64,000 nucleotides of DNA from Mycoplasmopsis canis PG 14 (GTDB taxonomy: Bacteria; Bacillota_I; Bacilli_A; Mycoplasmatales; Metamycoplasmataceae): NCBI RefSeq assembly GCF_001553195.1, contig NZ_CP014281.1, positions 1 through 64,000 of the forward strand, in the 5' to 3' direction. The notes under the pieces were generated by a model that searched no databases, was not told the origin of the DNA, and worked only from the letters and a program-made list of their open reading frames with translations. The position numbers and the translations under genes were made by a program. This document shows positions 46,368-61,031 of this stretch, piece by piece (positions within the stretch are counted from its first letter, which is position 1; each line of letters begins with the position of its first letter).

Positions 46368-47053
46368 TGTTTTTTCTTGATCATCTAGATTTTGATATTA
46401 ACAAAGAAAATATTTTAGGCATAGATGAAACAGGAGTTGGAGATTATTTCACTCCTGTTATTTCATGTGCTGCATTGTTGCCGATAGAAATGCATGAATG
46501 AGCAAAGCAATTAGGTGTAAAGGATTCTAAATTATTATCACAATCAAAAATTAATGAAATAGCCTCTATTTTAAAAAATAAAATACCACATTTTATATAC
46601 ACATTATCACAAAGTGGTTATAATAAACTTACTAATAAAAAATTTAATGCTAATGAAATTAAATTTTTTATACATAGTCAATCAATCATTAATTTTGATA
46701 AAAAATTCAACATTAATTCAAAAAAAATAATTATTGACAAATACTCAACTATAAATTCTATAAACAAATATAAAGATAAGTTCAGTTTCATTAATGAATT
46801 TAATGATATTTACAATAAATACAACCAAATAACATTTATAGAAAAAGCAGAAACTATATCTTTATCTGTTGCTTGTGCATCAATACTAGCAAGAGCTCAC
46901 CTAAATAAGATAATGGAAGCACAAAGAAATGAGTGAGATTTTGATTTTCTTTTAGGAGCTAGTTCAAAAGTAAAAGAACAAATCAAAGAGTTTGAACAAA
47001 AATTCGGTTCAGATTCTTTAGAAAAAGTGGCTAAAACAAGTTTTAAACTTTAA
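46367..47053 (+). CDS. rnhC: ribonuclease HIII, short form
   Basis: RNase HIII cuts RNA in RNA-DNA hybrids. The 228-aa product begins almost at once with the catalytic strand [16 protein letters not shown] (Asp20, Glu21), the HIII variant with GDYF rather than the RNase HII pattern. KDSKLLS and the later [15 protein letters not shown] complete the site. Bacillus RnhC has about 80 more N-terminal residues forming a TBP-like substrate-binding domain, which is missing here. The TAATG with the HAD gene and GAGG ahead fix the start. Confidence 0.88.
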
Positions 47054-47109
47054 TTTGTTCTTTTTTAGTTCACTTATATAAAAAAAGTTACCTTCATATT
47101 GGAGGATTA

Positions 47110-48108
47110 ATGATAGAAGATAAAGAATTAAATCAAAATAAATCAATTATAAAATCAGCAATAAATCAAATAGAAAAGAAATTTGGAAAAGAATCGATAA
47201 TGTTGCTAGGACAAGTTCCTGATGTTTCTGTTGAAACATTTCATAGTGGAAGTTATATATTAGATGATATCTTAGGAATTGGTGGATATCCCAAAGGAAG
47301 AATTATTGAAATATATGGACCTGAAAGTTCAGGGAAAACAACTTTATCACTTCATGCAATTGCTGAAATTCAAAAGCAAGGTGGAATAGCTGCATTTATT
47401 GATGCTGAGCATTCTATAGATCCAATTTTTGCAAGCAAACTTGGTGTGAATACAGATAGTTTAATTTTATCGCAACCAGACTCAGGTGAACAAGCTCTTG
47501 AAATTGTAGATATTTTAGCAAGGCTAGGAAATATTGATTTAATAGTTGTAGATAGTGTCGCTGCTTTAGTTCCATTAGCTGAATTAAACGGAGAAATGAA
47601 TGAGCAACAAATAGGAGCTCAAGCAAGATTGATGTCAAAAGCATTAAGGAAAATCACTGGTAATCTTAATAAAAATAAAACAACAATTATTTTTATTAAC
47701 CAAATAAGAGAAAAAGTTGGCGTTATTTTCGGAAACCCAGAAACAACACCTGGTGGTAGAGCATTGAAATTTTACTCAAGCATACGGATAGAAGTTAGAA
47801 AAGGAACACAACTTTCAGGTGATAAAGATATTTCGGGAAATGAAATCAAATTTAAAATTGTTAAAAATAAACTTGCAGCCCCTTATAAAACAGCACAAAC
47901 CGAACTACTTTTCAATGAAGGAATAGATAAATTGGGCGAATTAGTAGATATCGGGGTATCACAAGGTATTTTAGATAAGAAGGGTGCATGATATTCTTTT
48001 GAAGGCAATAATATAGCACAAGGTAAGAAAAATATGAGAGAATACATTAAAGATAACATTGAATTAAAAAATAAAATTTTGGATTCACTAAAAAACAAAG
48101 GAAATTAA
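47110..48108 (+). CDS. recA: recombinase RecA
   Basis: RecA forms filaments on single-stranded DNA for strand exchange and repair. The 332-aa product has Walker [10 protein letters not shown] at 70-78, [16 protein letters not shown], Walker [13 protein letters not shown] near 141, and the loop L2 region [19 protein letters not shown]. The acidic C-terminal tail is short. One TGA (GAWYSF) is Trp. GGAGG at 47100-47104 lies upstream. Confidence 0.98.
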
Positions 48109-48165
48109 TTTTTTAATTTTCTTTTTTTATTTAAATTAAAAAATAAATTGTAATATCATTATATT

Positions 48166-48999
48166 ATGCAAAACAAAAATTACATAAATATTCTTTTTTT
48201 AGGTGATATATTTGGACTACCAGGAATAGTAACTATTGAAAAATACTTAAATCAAATCAAAAAAGAACACGATATTGATTTTGTAATTGCCCAAGGCGAA
48301 AATATTACAGGAAGAAAAGGTTTAAGTGACTTTGACTATTTAAGATTAAAAAAAGCTGGTATTAACTTTTTTACAATGGGTAACCATGTTTGAGCTAACC
48401 ACAATATCGAAAAGGTTATATATAATAATGACATTGCCAGACCATACAATGTTGAAGAAGGATATCCAGGCGAAGGAACAAGAATTGTTAAGATTAACAA
48501 CTTTACTTTAAGAATTACATCAATGATGGGTATTTCGTTTAATGAATTAAGATACCCGTGAGAACAATCTTCAGCTAACTCATTTTTACAAGCTATAGAT
48601 AATATTATTGAGAATGAGGAAAAAACTGATTTTCACTTTATTGATTTTCATGGAGAAACAACAAGTGAAAAGTATATTTTTGGATTACATGTTGACGGAA
48701 AAGTTGATGCAGTTGTTGGTACTCATACACATGTTCAAACAAATGATGACCATATTCTACCAAATGGTACAGCATATATTACCGATGTAGGTATGACGGG
48801 TCCTATAGACTCTGCGATAGGAGCAAGAGTATTTGAAGTAAAAAACAAGATTATTCATCCAGATTCTAAAGAGAGATTTTATGTAAGTAGCAGTAATACA
48901 CAAGTTAATGCAGTTGTTATTAGACTTGAAAAAAATGGATTAAATAATAAAAAGCATTCAATTAAAAAAATTAATTTATTCAATTTAAAAATTTATTAA
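48166..48999 (+). CDS. YmdB-type metallophosphoesterase
   Basis: The 277-aa product has the calcineurin-like metal motifs of the YmdB family: ILFLGDIFGLPG, AQGENITGRKGLS, FFTMGNHVW, DFHGETTSEK and GTHTHVQT in order. YmdB hydrolyses cyclic nucleotides in vitro and affects mRNA levels in Bacillus. Two TGA are Trp. In mollicutes and Firmicutes it often lies near recA and rny; rny is not here. There is no SD, and AATATCATTATATT lies directly before the ATG, which again suggests a leaderless mRNA. Confidence 0.9.
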
Positions 49000-49028
49000 A
49001 TATTTTTTTGTTTTTTAAAAAGTTGTAT

Positions 49029-49099
49029 TATAATTTTGTTGCACATTTAAAAAATGAAGTTCTTTGAAAACTAGATATACACAAAACATGACAGTCAAT
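49029..49099 (+). promoter_or_regulatory. rrn promoter, boxA and 16S processing arm
   Basis: TATAAT at 49029-49034 is the probable rrn -10 box. GTTCTTTGAAAACT at 49059-49072 matches the boxA-type antitermination element of Firmicute rRNA leaders. AAAACTAGATATAC at 49067-49080 is perfectly complementary to 50710-50723 downstream of 16S and forms the processing stem. Confidence 0.7.
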
Positions 49100-50609
<1,510 letters not shown>

Positions 50610-50897
50610 TACGGAGTACATTAAGTTACAATTCATTTTAGTAACAATTACCTATTTTACATGGTTATCAATTATTATTTTAAATGTCATGTGTCGAGAT
50701 AACCCGACAGTATATCTAGTTTTGAGAGAATTTCTCTCTTTGTTCTTTGAAAACTGAATAGTAAAGATAAATTAATATAACAACGACATCAATAAAAATA
50801 AATTAGTCAATTTGTTTTGTGATACCGAGTAATTATTTTTTAAATAATTTATTAAAATGTCTTTGAATACATCAACAACAATAGGAAAATATTGATC
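50610..50897 (+). other. 16S-23S spacer without tRNA genes
   Basis: The 288-base spacer has no tRNA cloverleaf, as is usual in mycoplasmas. It carries the 3' arm of the 16S stem (50710-50723), a second boxA-type GTTCTTTGAAAACT at 50742-50755, and the 5' arms of two 23S stems (50745-50764 and 50844-50872). Confidence 0.85.
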
Positions 50898-53787
<2,890 letters not shown>

Positions 53788-53788
53788 A

Positions 53789-53838
53789 ATGTATTCAAGA
53801 CATTTTAATAGATTATTATTTACTATTCAGTTTTCAGA
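53789..53838 (+). other. 3' arms of the 23S processing stems
   Basis: Bases 53789-53817 pair with 50844-50872 (nearly perfect over about 29 bp). Bases 53819-53838 pair with 50745-50764 around TACTATTCAGTTTTC. Together they loop out 23S as an RNase III-type stalk. Confidence 0.8.
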
Positions 53839-53844
53839 GAATAA

Positions 53845-53867
53845 GCTCCATTAGGAGCATTTTTTTA
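53845..53867 (+). terminator. rrn operon terminator
   Basis: GCTCC at 53845-53849 and GGAGC at 53854-53858 with loop ATTA, followed by T7. Confidence 0.85.
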
Positions 53868-54024
53868 TTTCTTTTTTTAGGAATTTATGATAAAATACTA
53901 AAGCATTATAAACAGCAGTCTATTATATTTGTTTTATATAATTTATGCATGTCAAACTTTGTAAGTAAATTAGCTGATTAAATTGAAAACATTAAGCATC
54001 AAATTAATTCGAATAGAAATAGAC

Positions 54025-54058
54025 CCTCTTAATAGTGCAGAAAGAAAGAGGAAATAAT
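54025..54058 (+). promoter_or_regulatory. rpsD leader with a stem that masks the ribosome site
   Basis: CCTCTT at 54025-54030 is complementary to AAGAGG at 54046-54051, the SD of rpsD 7 bases before its ATG. S4 autoregulates its own mRNA in many bacteria. Whether this small stem is the target is inference. Confidence 0.4.
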
Positions 54059-54658
54059 ATGTCAAGATATACAGGACCAGTTTTTAAAAAATCTCGTCGT
54101 TTAGGTTTCTCAATTTTAGAAAATGGGAAAGAATTTGCAAAAGGTAAAAAAAGAACTTACGCTCCAGGACAACACGGTAATAAAAGAGTAAAATTATCAG
54201 ATTACGGATTGCACTTATACGAAAAACAAAAAGTTAAACATTTATTTGGTATTAGTGAAAAACAACTTCGTAAAACTTTTGATAAAGCAGTTAAATTAAA
54301 AGGTGTTACAGGTACAAATTTATTACAATTATTAGAAGTTCGTTTAGATAACTTAGTGTATAGAGCAGGTTTTGCTTCAACAAGAAGACAAGCTCGTCAA
54401 TTAGTTAATCATGGACATTTTACTTTAAATGGTAAAAAAGCTAACATTCCTTCTATGGTTGTTTCATTAAACGATGTAGTTGAATTAAGAGAAAAATCAA
54501 GAACAAATAAACAAATTACAGAATCATTAGAAGCAAAACCTGCTTCAGCATGATTAACAAGAAAAGACTTCACAGTTAAATTAGATAGATTACCAGAAAG
54601 AAACGAAATTCATCAAGAAATAAAAGATGCATTAATCGTAGAGTTCTATTCTAAATAA
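54059..54658 (+). CDS. rpsD: 30S ribosomal protein uS4
   Basis: uS4 nucleates 30S assembly. The 199-aa product starts [20 protein letters not shown], has [20 protein letters not shown] near residue 40, and the S4 domain [20 protein letters not shown] near 100. One TGA (SAWLTRKDF) is Trp. An in-frame extension upstream to 54035 lacks an SD and is rejected. The gene lies alone, downstream of rrn. Confidence 0.97.
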
Positions 54659-54679
54659 TAATATTTAAGGAGAAATGAT

Positions 54680-54889
54680 ATGAAAAAAAATATTCACCCA
54701 GAATACCATGAAGTAAAAATTTCTTGTTCAACATGTAATACAAATTTTTCTTTTAAATCAGTAAGAAAAAACTTTTCTGTTGACGTTTGTTCAGGTTGCC
54801 ATGCTGTATTTACAGGAAATAGAACACAAGTTAAAGCAACTGGAAGAATTGATAAATTCAATAAACGTTTAGAAAAAAAATCTAAATAA
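54680..54889 (+). CDS. rpmE: 50S ribosomal protein bL31
   Basis: The 69-aa product is the zinc-binding form of bL31: CSTCN at residues 16-20 and CSGCH at 37-41 give the CxxC pairs, preceded by MKKNIHPEYHEV. AGGAG at 54668-54672 sets the start, 21 bases after rpsD. A terminator follows. Confidence 0.97.
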   Translation: MKKNIHPEYHEVKISCSTCNTNFSFKSVRKNFSVDVCSGCHAVFTGNRTQVKATGRIDKFNKRLEKKSK

Positions 54890-54892
54890 TAC

Positions 54893-54916
54893 AAAAACTA
54901 GCATAGCTAGTTTTTT
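54893..54916 (+). terminator. terminator of rpsD-rpmE
   Basis: AAAAACTAGC at 54893-54902 pairs with GCTAGTTTTT at 54906-54915 with a 3-base loop, followed by T residues. Confidence 0.88.
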
Positions 54917-54940
54917 ATTTCTTTTTTAAAAAAGAAACGT

Positions 54941-54953
54941 CTTGACTAGTCAT
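54941..54953. promoter_or_regulatory. candidate operator 1 of the glycerol operon
   Basis: CTTGACTAGTCA at 54941-54952 has a perfect 10-bp palindromic core TGACTAGTCA, identical to the site at 55115. It lies 174 bp upstream of that site (centre to centre) in an otherwise gene-free stretch of about 300 bp. Confidence 0.5.
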
Positions 54954-55114
54954 AAAACTATTTTATATTCCAAAAATTTTTCTTTTTTAGATTCTTTTTT
55001 ACAAAAAAATCATCTATATTTTCTAGTATTTTTTTAAAAATTTAATTTAATATACTTTTTAAAGTCTTTTTCATATTTTTTCATAAAATTATGAAAACTT
55101 GCACAATTTCTCTA

Positions 55115-55128
55115 CTTGACTAGTCAAG
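55115..55128. promoter_or_regulatory. candidate operator 2 of the glycerol operon
   Basis: CTTGACTAGTCAAG is a perfect 14-bp palindrome, the kind bound by a dimeric regulator. The likely -10 box of the operon, TATAAT at 55166-55171, starts 38 bases downstream of it, and the ribosome site AGGAG is at 55214-55218. The regulator is not in the window. Confidence 0.6.
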
Positions 55129-55222
55129 CAAAGAAAAAAAATTACTTTTCCTTTTTTGATATCTTTATAATATTTCCGTAAATTTTTATAACTAGATTTA
55201 CAAAAATGAAACAGGAGAAATT

Positions 55223-56377
55223 ATGAAAAATAAATATGATTTAGTTATTATTGGTGGAGGAATCATAGGTGGTGCTATCGCTTATGAGTTATCACAATAT
55301 AAATTAAAAACATTATTACTAGAGAGAAATCCCGTTTTTGCAGATGAAACATCAAAAGGAAATTCAGGGGCAATACATGGAGGTTTTGATCCTGAACCAC
55401 ACAAGATAGAAGCAAAATTAAATGTTTTAGGTAACGAACTTTGAAGAACAAAAATATTTCAAGATTTAGATTTTCCGAAAGCACAAGTAGATTCGTTGAT
55501 TTTGGCTTTTAGTGAAGAAGAAATGAAACATGTTCATATGCTATATGATAGAGGTTTAATTAACAAAGTTCCAAAAGAATTTCTTAGGGTAATATCAAAA
55601 GAAGAAGTTCTTAAAAAAGAACCTAATGTAAATCCTAAGGTTGTGGGAGCATTACTTTGCACAAGTTCATGAGCTATAGACCCAGTTAGAGCAACATATG
55701 CATTTATGGGGGCTAGTGAACAAAATGGTACCGAGCTAAAAACGAATTCTGAGGTAACTGATATCAAGTTTATAAATGATGAATTTATTATTAAGCTAAA
55801 AAATGGTGAAGAAGTTATTTCAAAAGTAGTTATTAATGCCGCAGGTCACTACGCAGATGTATTAGCTGAAAAAGCTGGATATGGTGATTTTAAACAAACA
55901 ACAAGAAGAGGTGAATATAGAATTTTATCAAGAACTGAAGCAGGAATTGTTAACTCGATTTGTTTTAAAGTCCCAACCATCTATGGTAAAGGTGTTATAG
56001 TTGCTCCAATGCTCGATGGAAGAGTTTTAGTAGGTCCTACAGCTGAAGAAGGTGTTCCTAAAGAAGAAACCAGACTAGTTACAAAAGAAAAATTTGATTA
56101 TATTGGGCAAATTGGAAAAGAAATTATTCCTTCAATTAGGTTAGAAAAAACAGAGATGACATTAGCAGGATCTAGACCAATTGATATTGAGACTAATGAT
56201 TTTGTTATTAGATCAGCTAAAGATAATAAGAAATTTATTAATGCGGCTGGTATGCAATCTCCTGCAATAGCCTCAGCACCTGCCATTGCTATTGAAATTG
56301 CTAAACTTGTTGAAGCTGCAGGGTTAAAATTAGAAAAAAATCCAAATTATAACGCTAAATTTAAAGTTAAATTCTAA
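55223..56377 (+). CDS. glpO: glycerol-3-phosphate oxidase (H2O2-forming)
   Basis: GlpO oxidises glycerol 3-phosphate to DHAP with O2, releasing H2O2; in M. mycoides and M. pneumoniae this peroxide is a major cytotoxic factor. The 384-aa product has the FAD-binding DLVIIGGGIIGGAIAYELS at residues 6-24, the GNSGAIHGGFDP segment near 50, NAAGHYADVLAEKAG near 210, and a C-terminal FAD region with INAAGMQSPAIASAPA. It lacks the C-terminal extension of quinone-linked GlpD, so the oxidase form is preferred. Two TGA are Trp. It is the first gene of the operon. Confidence 0.93.
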
Positions 56378-56385
56378 GGAGAAAA

Positions 56386-57903
<1,518 letters not shown>

Positions 57904-57914
57904 AAAGGTATAAT

Positions 57915-58655
57915 ATGATTTATTTATCAGAATTTATAGGAACATTATTACTTGTTTTACTAGGTAATGGTGTTGTATACAGTGTATCTGCAAAAAAAAT
58001 GTTTGCAAATCAACCTGGAAAATGAGCAGTTATTGCTATAGGTTGAGGTTTAGCTGTACTTGTTGGTGTTATTGTTGCTGTTGCTTTAGGTGGACCAGCT
58101 CACTTAAATCCAGCTGTTACAGTATTTTCACTTGTTTCAAATAGTTTTAAAAATTACAGTGAATTAGCATTTATTCCGCTTCAATTTGCTGGAGCAATAG
58201 TTGCTCAACTTGTATTAAACTTCATTAATTGAAGACACATTCAAGAAACTGATTTAGGATCTGTACGTGGTTCACATGCTACAGGACCAGCTTACGATAA
58301 TTTTAAAGAAAAAGGACTTTTATTTAACTTTTCATATGAATTAGTTGGAACATTAGTTCTTATCGGAGTTATCTTTGCGTTAGGAAAAACTTCATTTGGT
58401 AATTTAGGGCCTATTCCTGTTGCATTACTAGTTATGTCAATAGGTATGTCACTTGGTTCATCAACTGGTTATGCAATTAATCCGGCTAGAGATCTTGGCC
58501 CTAGAGTTGTTTATTACTTAATGGAATTAACCGTTTTATCAAACAGAAAATCAGAACATGTTGGAGCTAATTGATCATATTCATGAGTACCAGTTATTGC
58601 TCCTTTATTAGGTGGTGCTTTAATTGGTGCATTAGCACACATTCCTGCATTTTAA
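57915..58655 (+). CDS. glpF: glycerol facilitator (aquaporin family)
   Basis: GlpF is the membrane channel for glycerol. The 246-aa product has the two pore half-helices AHLNPAVT near residue 61 and [12 protein letters not shown] near 188, both NPA motifs intact, with six hydrophobic segments around them. The Arg after the second NPA is conserved. Eight or so TGA are Trp. It lies 11 bases after glpK. Confidence 0.95.
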
Positions 58656-58665
58656 TAAATATTAA

Positions 58666-58688
58666 AAATTTGTGCACTGCACAAATTT
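58666..58688. promoter_or_regulatory. 23-bp palindrome between glpF and dhaK
   Basis: AAATTTGTGCA at 58666-58676 is mirrored by TGCACAAATTT at 58678-58688 around one C. No T run follows, so it is not a normal terminator. It may be an RNA-processing stem or an operator controlling the dha genes. Confidence 0.5.
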
Positions 58689-58717
58689 ATTCATATAAAA
58701 ATAATATAGAGGTAACC

Positions 58718-59701
58718 ATGAAAAAATTTATTAACAAAAAAGAAAATATCGTAGAAGAAATGTTACAAGGTTTAGCTAAAACCAACGCTAATTTAAAAAG
58801 AGTTGAAGGATTTAATGTTTTAGTAAACAAACACTTTGATCAAAATAAAGTTGCGCTTATTTCTGGTGGTGGTTCAGGACATGAACCTGCTCACATGGGA
58901 TTCATAGGTAATGGTATGTTATCAGGGGCAGTCGCTGGAGAAGTATTTACTTCACCAACTCCTGATCAAGTTGAAGCGGCTATTAATGCTTTAGACTCTA
59001 AAGCGGGTACATTACTAATAATCAAAAATTATACAGGAGATAAATTAAATTTTGAAATAGCTCAACAATTAGCACAAGCTAATGGTAAAGAAGTAGAAAC
59101 AGTCTTAGTTAATGATGATGTTGCGGTTGAAAATTCAACATGAACAATCGGAAGAAGGGGTATTGCTGGTACTGTTTATGTACATAAGATTGCTGGTGCA
59201 TTAGCTCATAAAGGTGCAACATTGCAAGAAGTAAAAAGAGTTGCTCAAAAAGTTATTGACAATGTGAGATCTTTTGGAGTTTCATTAAATTCAATTTATA
59301 TCCCAACAACAGGTAAAAAATCTTTCGAACTGGATGAAAAAGAAATTGAATTTGGATTAGGAATTCATGGTGAACCCGGAATTAAAAGAGAAACAATTAA
59401 GTCATCAAAAGAAATTGTTCAAGAAATGATTGATTTAATTCTTAAAGACTATGATTATAATAATTCAGAAGTTGCATTAATGATTAATGGTTTAGGCGGA
59501 ACTCCAGAAATGGAATTATATATCGTAGCAAATGATGCACATAACTATCTTGCTTCTAAAAATATAAAAGTTTACCAAAGTAATGTAGGAAACTTTATGA
59601 CATCATTAGAAATGCAAGGTGTTTCTATTTCCCTTCTAAAACTTGATAACGAATTAAAAGAACTATTAGATGAAAAAACAGAGGTTAAATCTTGAAAATA
59701 A
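58718..59701 (+). CDS. dhaK: dihydroxyacetone kinase subunit DhaK
   Basis: DhaK binds dihydroxyacetone through a covalent hemiaminal to a His. The 327-aa product has [21 protein letters not shown] near residue 45 and the substrate His at about 217 in GLGIHGEPG, equivalent to His218 of E. coli. AGAGG at 58708-58712 gives the start. A longer upstream frame through glpF is rejected. Two TGA are Trp, the last one two codons before the stop. The end overlaps the dhaL start by 10 bases. Confidence 0.95.
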
Positions 59702-60303
59702 ATATAAATAAAGCTCATGATATTGTAAAAAATATTTATGAAGAACTTAAAATAAATGAAGATTATATTTCAAGTTTAGATCAAGCAATTGGTGATGGTG
59801 ATCATGGTTTTAATATTGTAAGAGGTTTTGCTGCAGTAACCGAAATTAATGTAGATAACTTAACTTTAGAATCATTCTTTTCTCAAATTGGGAGAATTCT
59901 TATGGCTAAAGTTGGTGGTGCATCAGGACCATTATATGGTATGGCATTTATGAAAGGTTCAAGTGCTTTTAAGGGCGAAGAATTTATTACATTTGACGGA
60001 CTAAAAAACTTTGTTTCTAATTTTGCAGGTAGCCTAGAAATGTTGGGTAAAGTAACTTTAGGTGAAAAAACAATGTATGATGTCTGAAAACCTTTGAGTG
60101 AAAAGTTAAATTCACTTCCAGAAATATCAGAAAATACCAAAAAAGAATTAATTAATTATATTGACGAGTTAGTTAAAAAAACAGAAAATATGGTGGCAAC
60201 AAAAGGCAGAGCATCATATTTAAAAGAACGTTCATTAGGTACTATTGACCCAGGTTCATTTACATCTTCAGTTATTCTTAAACATTTAATAAAGGAATTA
60301 TAA
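59692..60303 (+). CDS. dhaL: dihydroxyacetone kinase subunit DhaL (TTG start)
   Basis: DhaL carries ADP as a bound cofactor and passes phosphate from DhaM to dihydroxyacetone. The 203-aa product has AIGDGDHGFNIVRG, with the Mg-ligand Asp35, Asp37 and His38, GGASGPLYGMAF near 81, and KGRASYLKERSLGTIDPGS near the end. The TTG at 59692 is chosen because GAGG at 59681-59684 is correctly spaced and there is no in-frame ATG before the conserved GDGDHG region. One TGA is Trp. The stop overlaps the dhaM ATG (TAATG). Confidence 0.93.
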
Positions 60304-60695
60304 TGAATAAAAAGCTTTTTATTTTAATTAGCCATTATTATGAATTAGCAAAATCGGTTTCTGAATATTTGAATAAAATGTTACCAATTAACGAAGATAA
60401 TGTAAAGATAGTTTTTTTAGGTGGTGTAAATAACGGACAAGAAATTGGAACTGAGCCTATGAAAATTTTAGAAACAATAGAAAGCAACCCTGAAATTAAT
60501 GAAATTTTTATTTTTTCAGATTTAGGTTCAGCTTCATTAGCTGCTGAATCAATAGCATCTATGGTAGTTGATAAAAAAGTACATGTTTCTAAAGGTTCAT
60601 TTGTAGAAAATACTTTCTCAGGATATGTTTTAGCCAATGCTGGTGCTTCATTCGAAGAAGTTGTTAATGCATCTGAAGAAAAGATTTTTAAATAA
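60303..60695 (+). CDS. dhaM: DhaM phosphotransfer subunit (PTS EIIA-like)
   Basis: DhaM takes phosphate from HPr of the PTS and re-phosphorylates the ADP held by DhaL. The 130-aa product is the single-domain Gram-positive form. The phosphorylated His is at residue 11 in FILISHYYELAKS, where relatives have SHS, and IFSDLGSASLAAE is conserved near 75. Its presence implies that the cell has EI and HPr; neither is in this window. TAATG coupling with dhaL. A terminator follows. Confidence 0.92.
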   Translation: MNKKLFILISHYYELAKSVSEYLNKMLPINEDNVKIVFLGGVNNGQEIGTEPMKILETIESNPEINEIFIFSDLGSASLAAESIASMVVDKKVHVSKGSFVENTFSGYVLANAGASFEEVVNASEEKIFK

Positions 60696-60703
60696 AATTT
60701 AAA

Positions 60704-60733
60704 AAATAACTTGGCTATCCAAGTTATTTTTTA
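60704..60733 (+). terminator. terminator of the glp-dha operon
   Basis: AAATAACTTGG at 60704-60714 pairs perfectly with CCAAGTTATTT at 60719-60729 around CTAT, followed by T residues. Confidence 0.9.
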
Positions 60734-60753
60734 CTAAAAAAAGTATAAAAAAA

Positions 60754-60830
60754 TGGGGCGGTCGACGGGATTCGAACCCGCGAATGACGGGACCACAACC
60801 CGCTGTGTTAGCCACTTCACCACGACCGCC
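60754..60830 (-). tRNA. tRNA-His (GTG)
   Basis: The 77-base minus-strand gene folds into a cloverleaf with anticodon GTG, T loop TTCGAAT and encoded CCA. Position -1 is G and position 73 is C, the extra pair that marks tRNA-His. Confidence 0.96.
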
Positions 60831-60899
60831 ATATAAGCTTGATTATTATATAATATTTATAGTTATTCCAAAGAAAATATATTATTTTTTATCGAATTG

Positions 60900-60927
60900 A
60901 AAAACCAGGTTATTTAACCTGGTTTTT
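60900..60927. terminator. terminator hairpin downstream of the Cys-rich ORF
   Basis: AAAACCAGGTTA at 60901-60912 pairs with TAACCTGGTTTT at 60915-60926. Both sides have A/T tails, so it can stop transcription from either direction. On the minus strand it lies 13 bases after the small Cys-rich ORF. Confidence 0.8.
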
Positions 60928-60939
60928 CATAGTGAAACA

Positions 60940-61011
60940 CTATGCATTACATGTGCAACTTGTACATGTACAATTGCTGCATGAACATTTTTTGTTTTTG
61001 TTTTTATCCAT
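60940..61011 (-). CDS. 23-aa Cys-rich miniprotein (metallothionein-like)
   Basis: ATG at 61011-61009 opens a 24-codon frame ending in TAG at 60942-60940. GGAG (61020-61017) lies 5 bases upstream, a correct ribosome site. The peptide has a basic head MDKNKNKK and then six Cys in 13 residues: CSCSNCTCTSCTC, with CxC, CxxC and CxC spacing as in metal-binding peptides. The start is 21 bases after the CCA end of tRNA-Leu on the same strand. The stop overlaps a small inverted repeat (CATAGTG/CACTATG at 60929-60945), and a terminator follows. I know no described family. It is too short for most gene finders, and translation is not proven. Confidence 0.6.
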   Translation of the reverse strand: MDKNKNKKCSCSNCTCTSCTCNA

Positions 61012-61031
61012 AAAAACTCCAATATTTTTTT

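Noticed and set aside
54035-54058. rpsD start at 54035
   Set aside because: No ribosome site; MSRYTGP at 54059 is the universal S4 start and has AAGAGG ahead.
53788-54058. 5S rRNA after 23S
   Set aside because: The stretch to rpsD has only processing-stem arms, a terminator at 53845 and AT-rich leader; no 5S-like sequence.
58571-58717. dhaK start at 58571
   Set aside because: It lies inside glpF in another frame; the ATG at 58718 has AGAGG and the family N-terminus.
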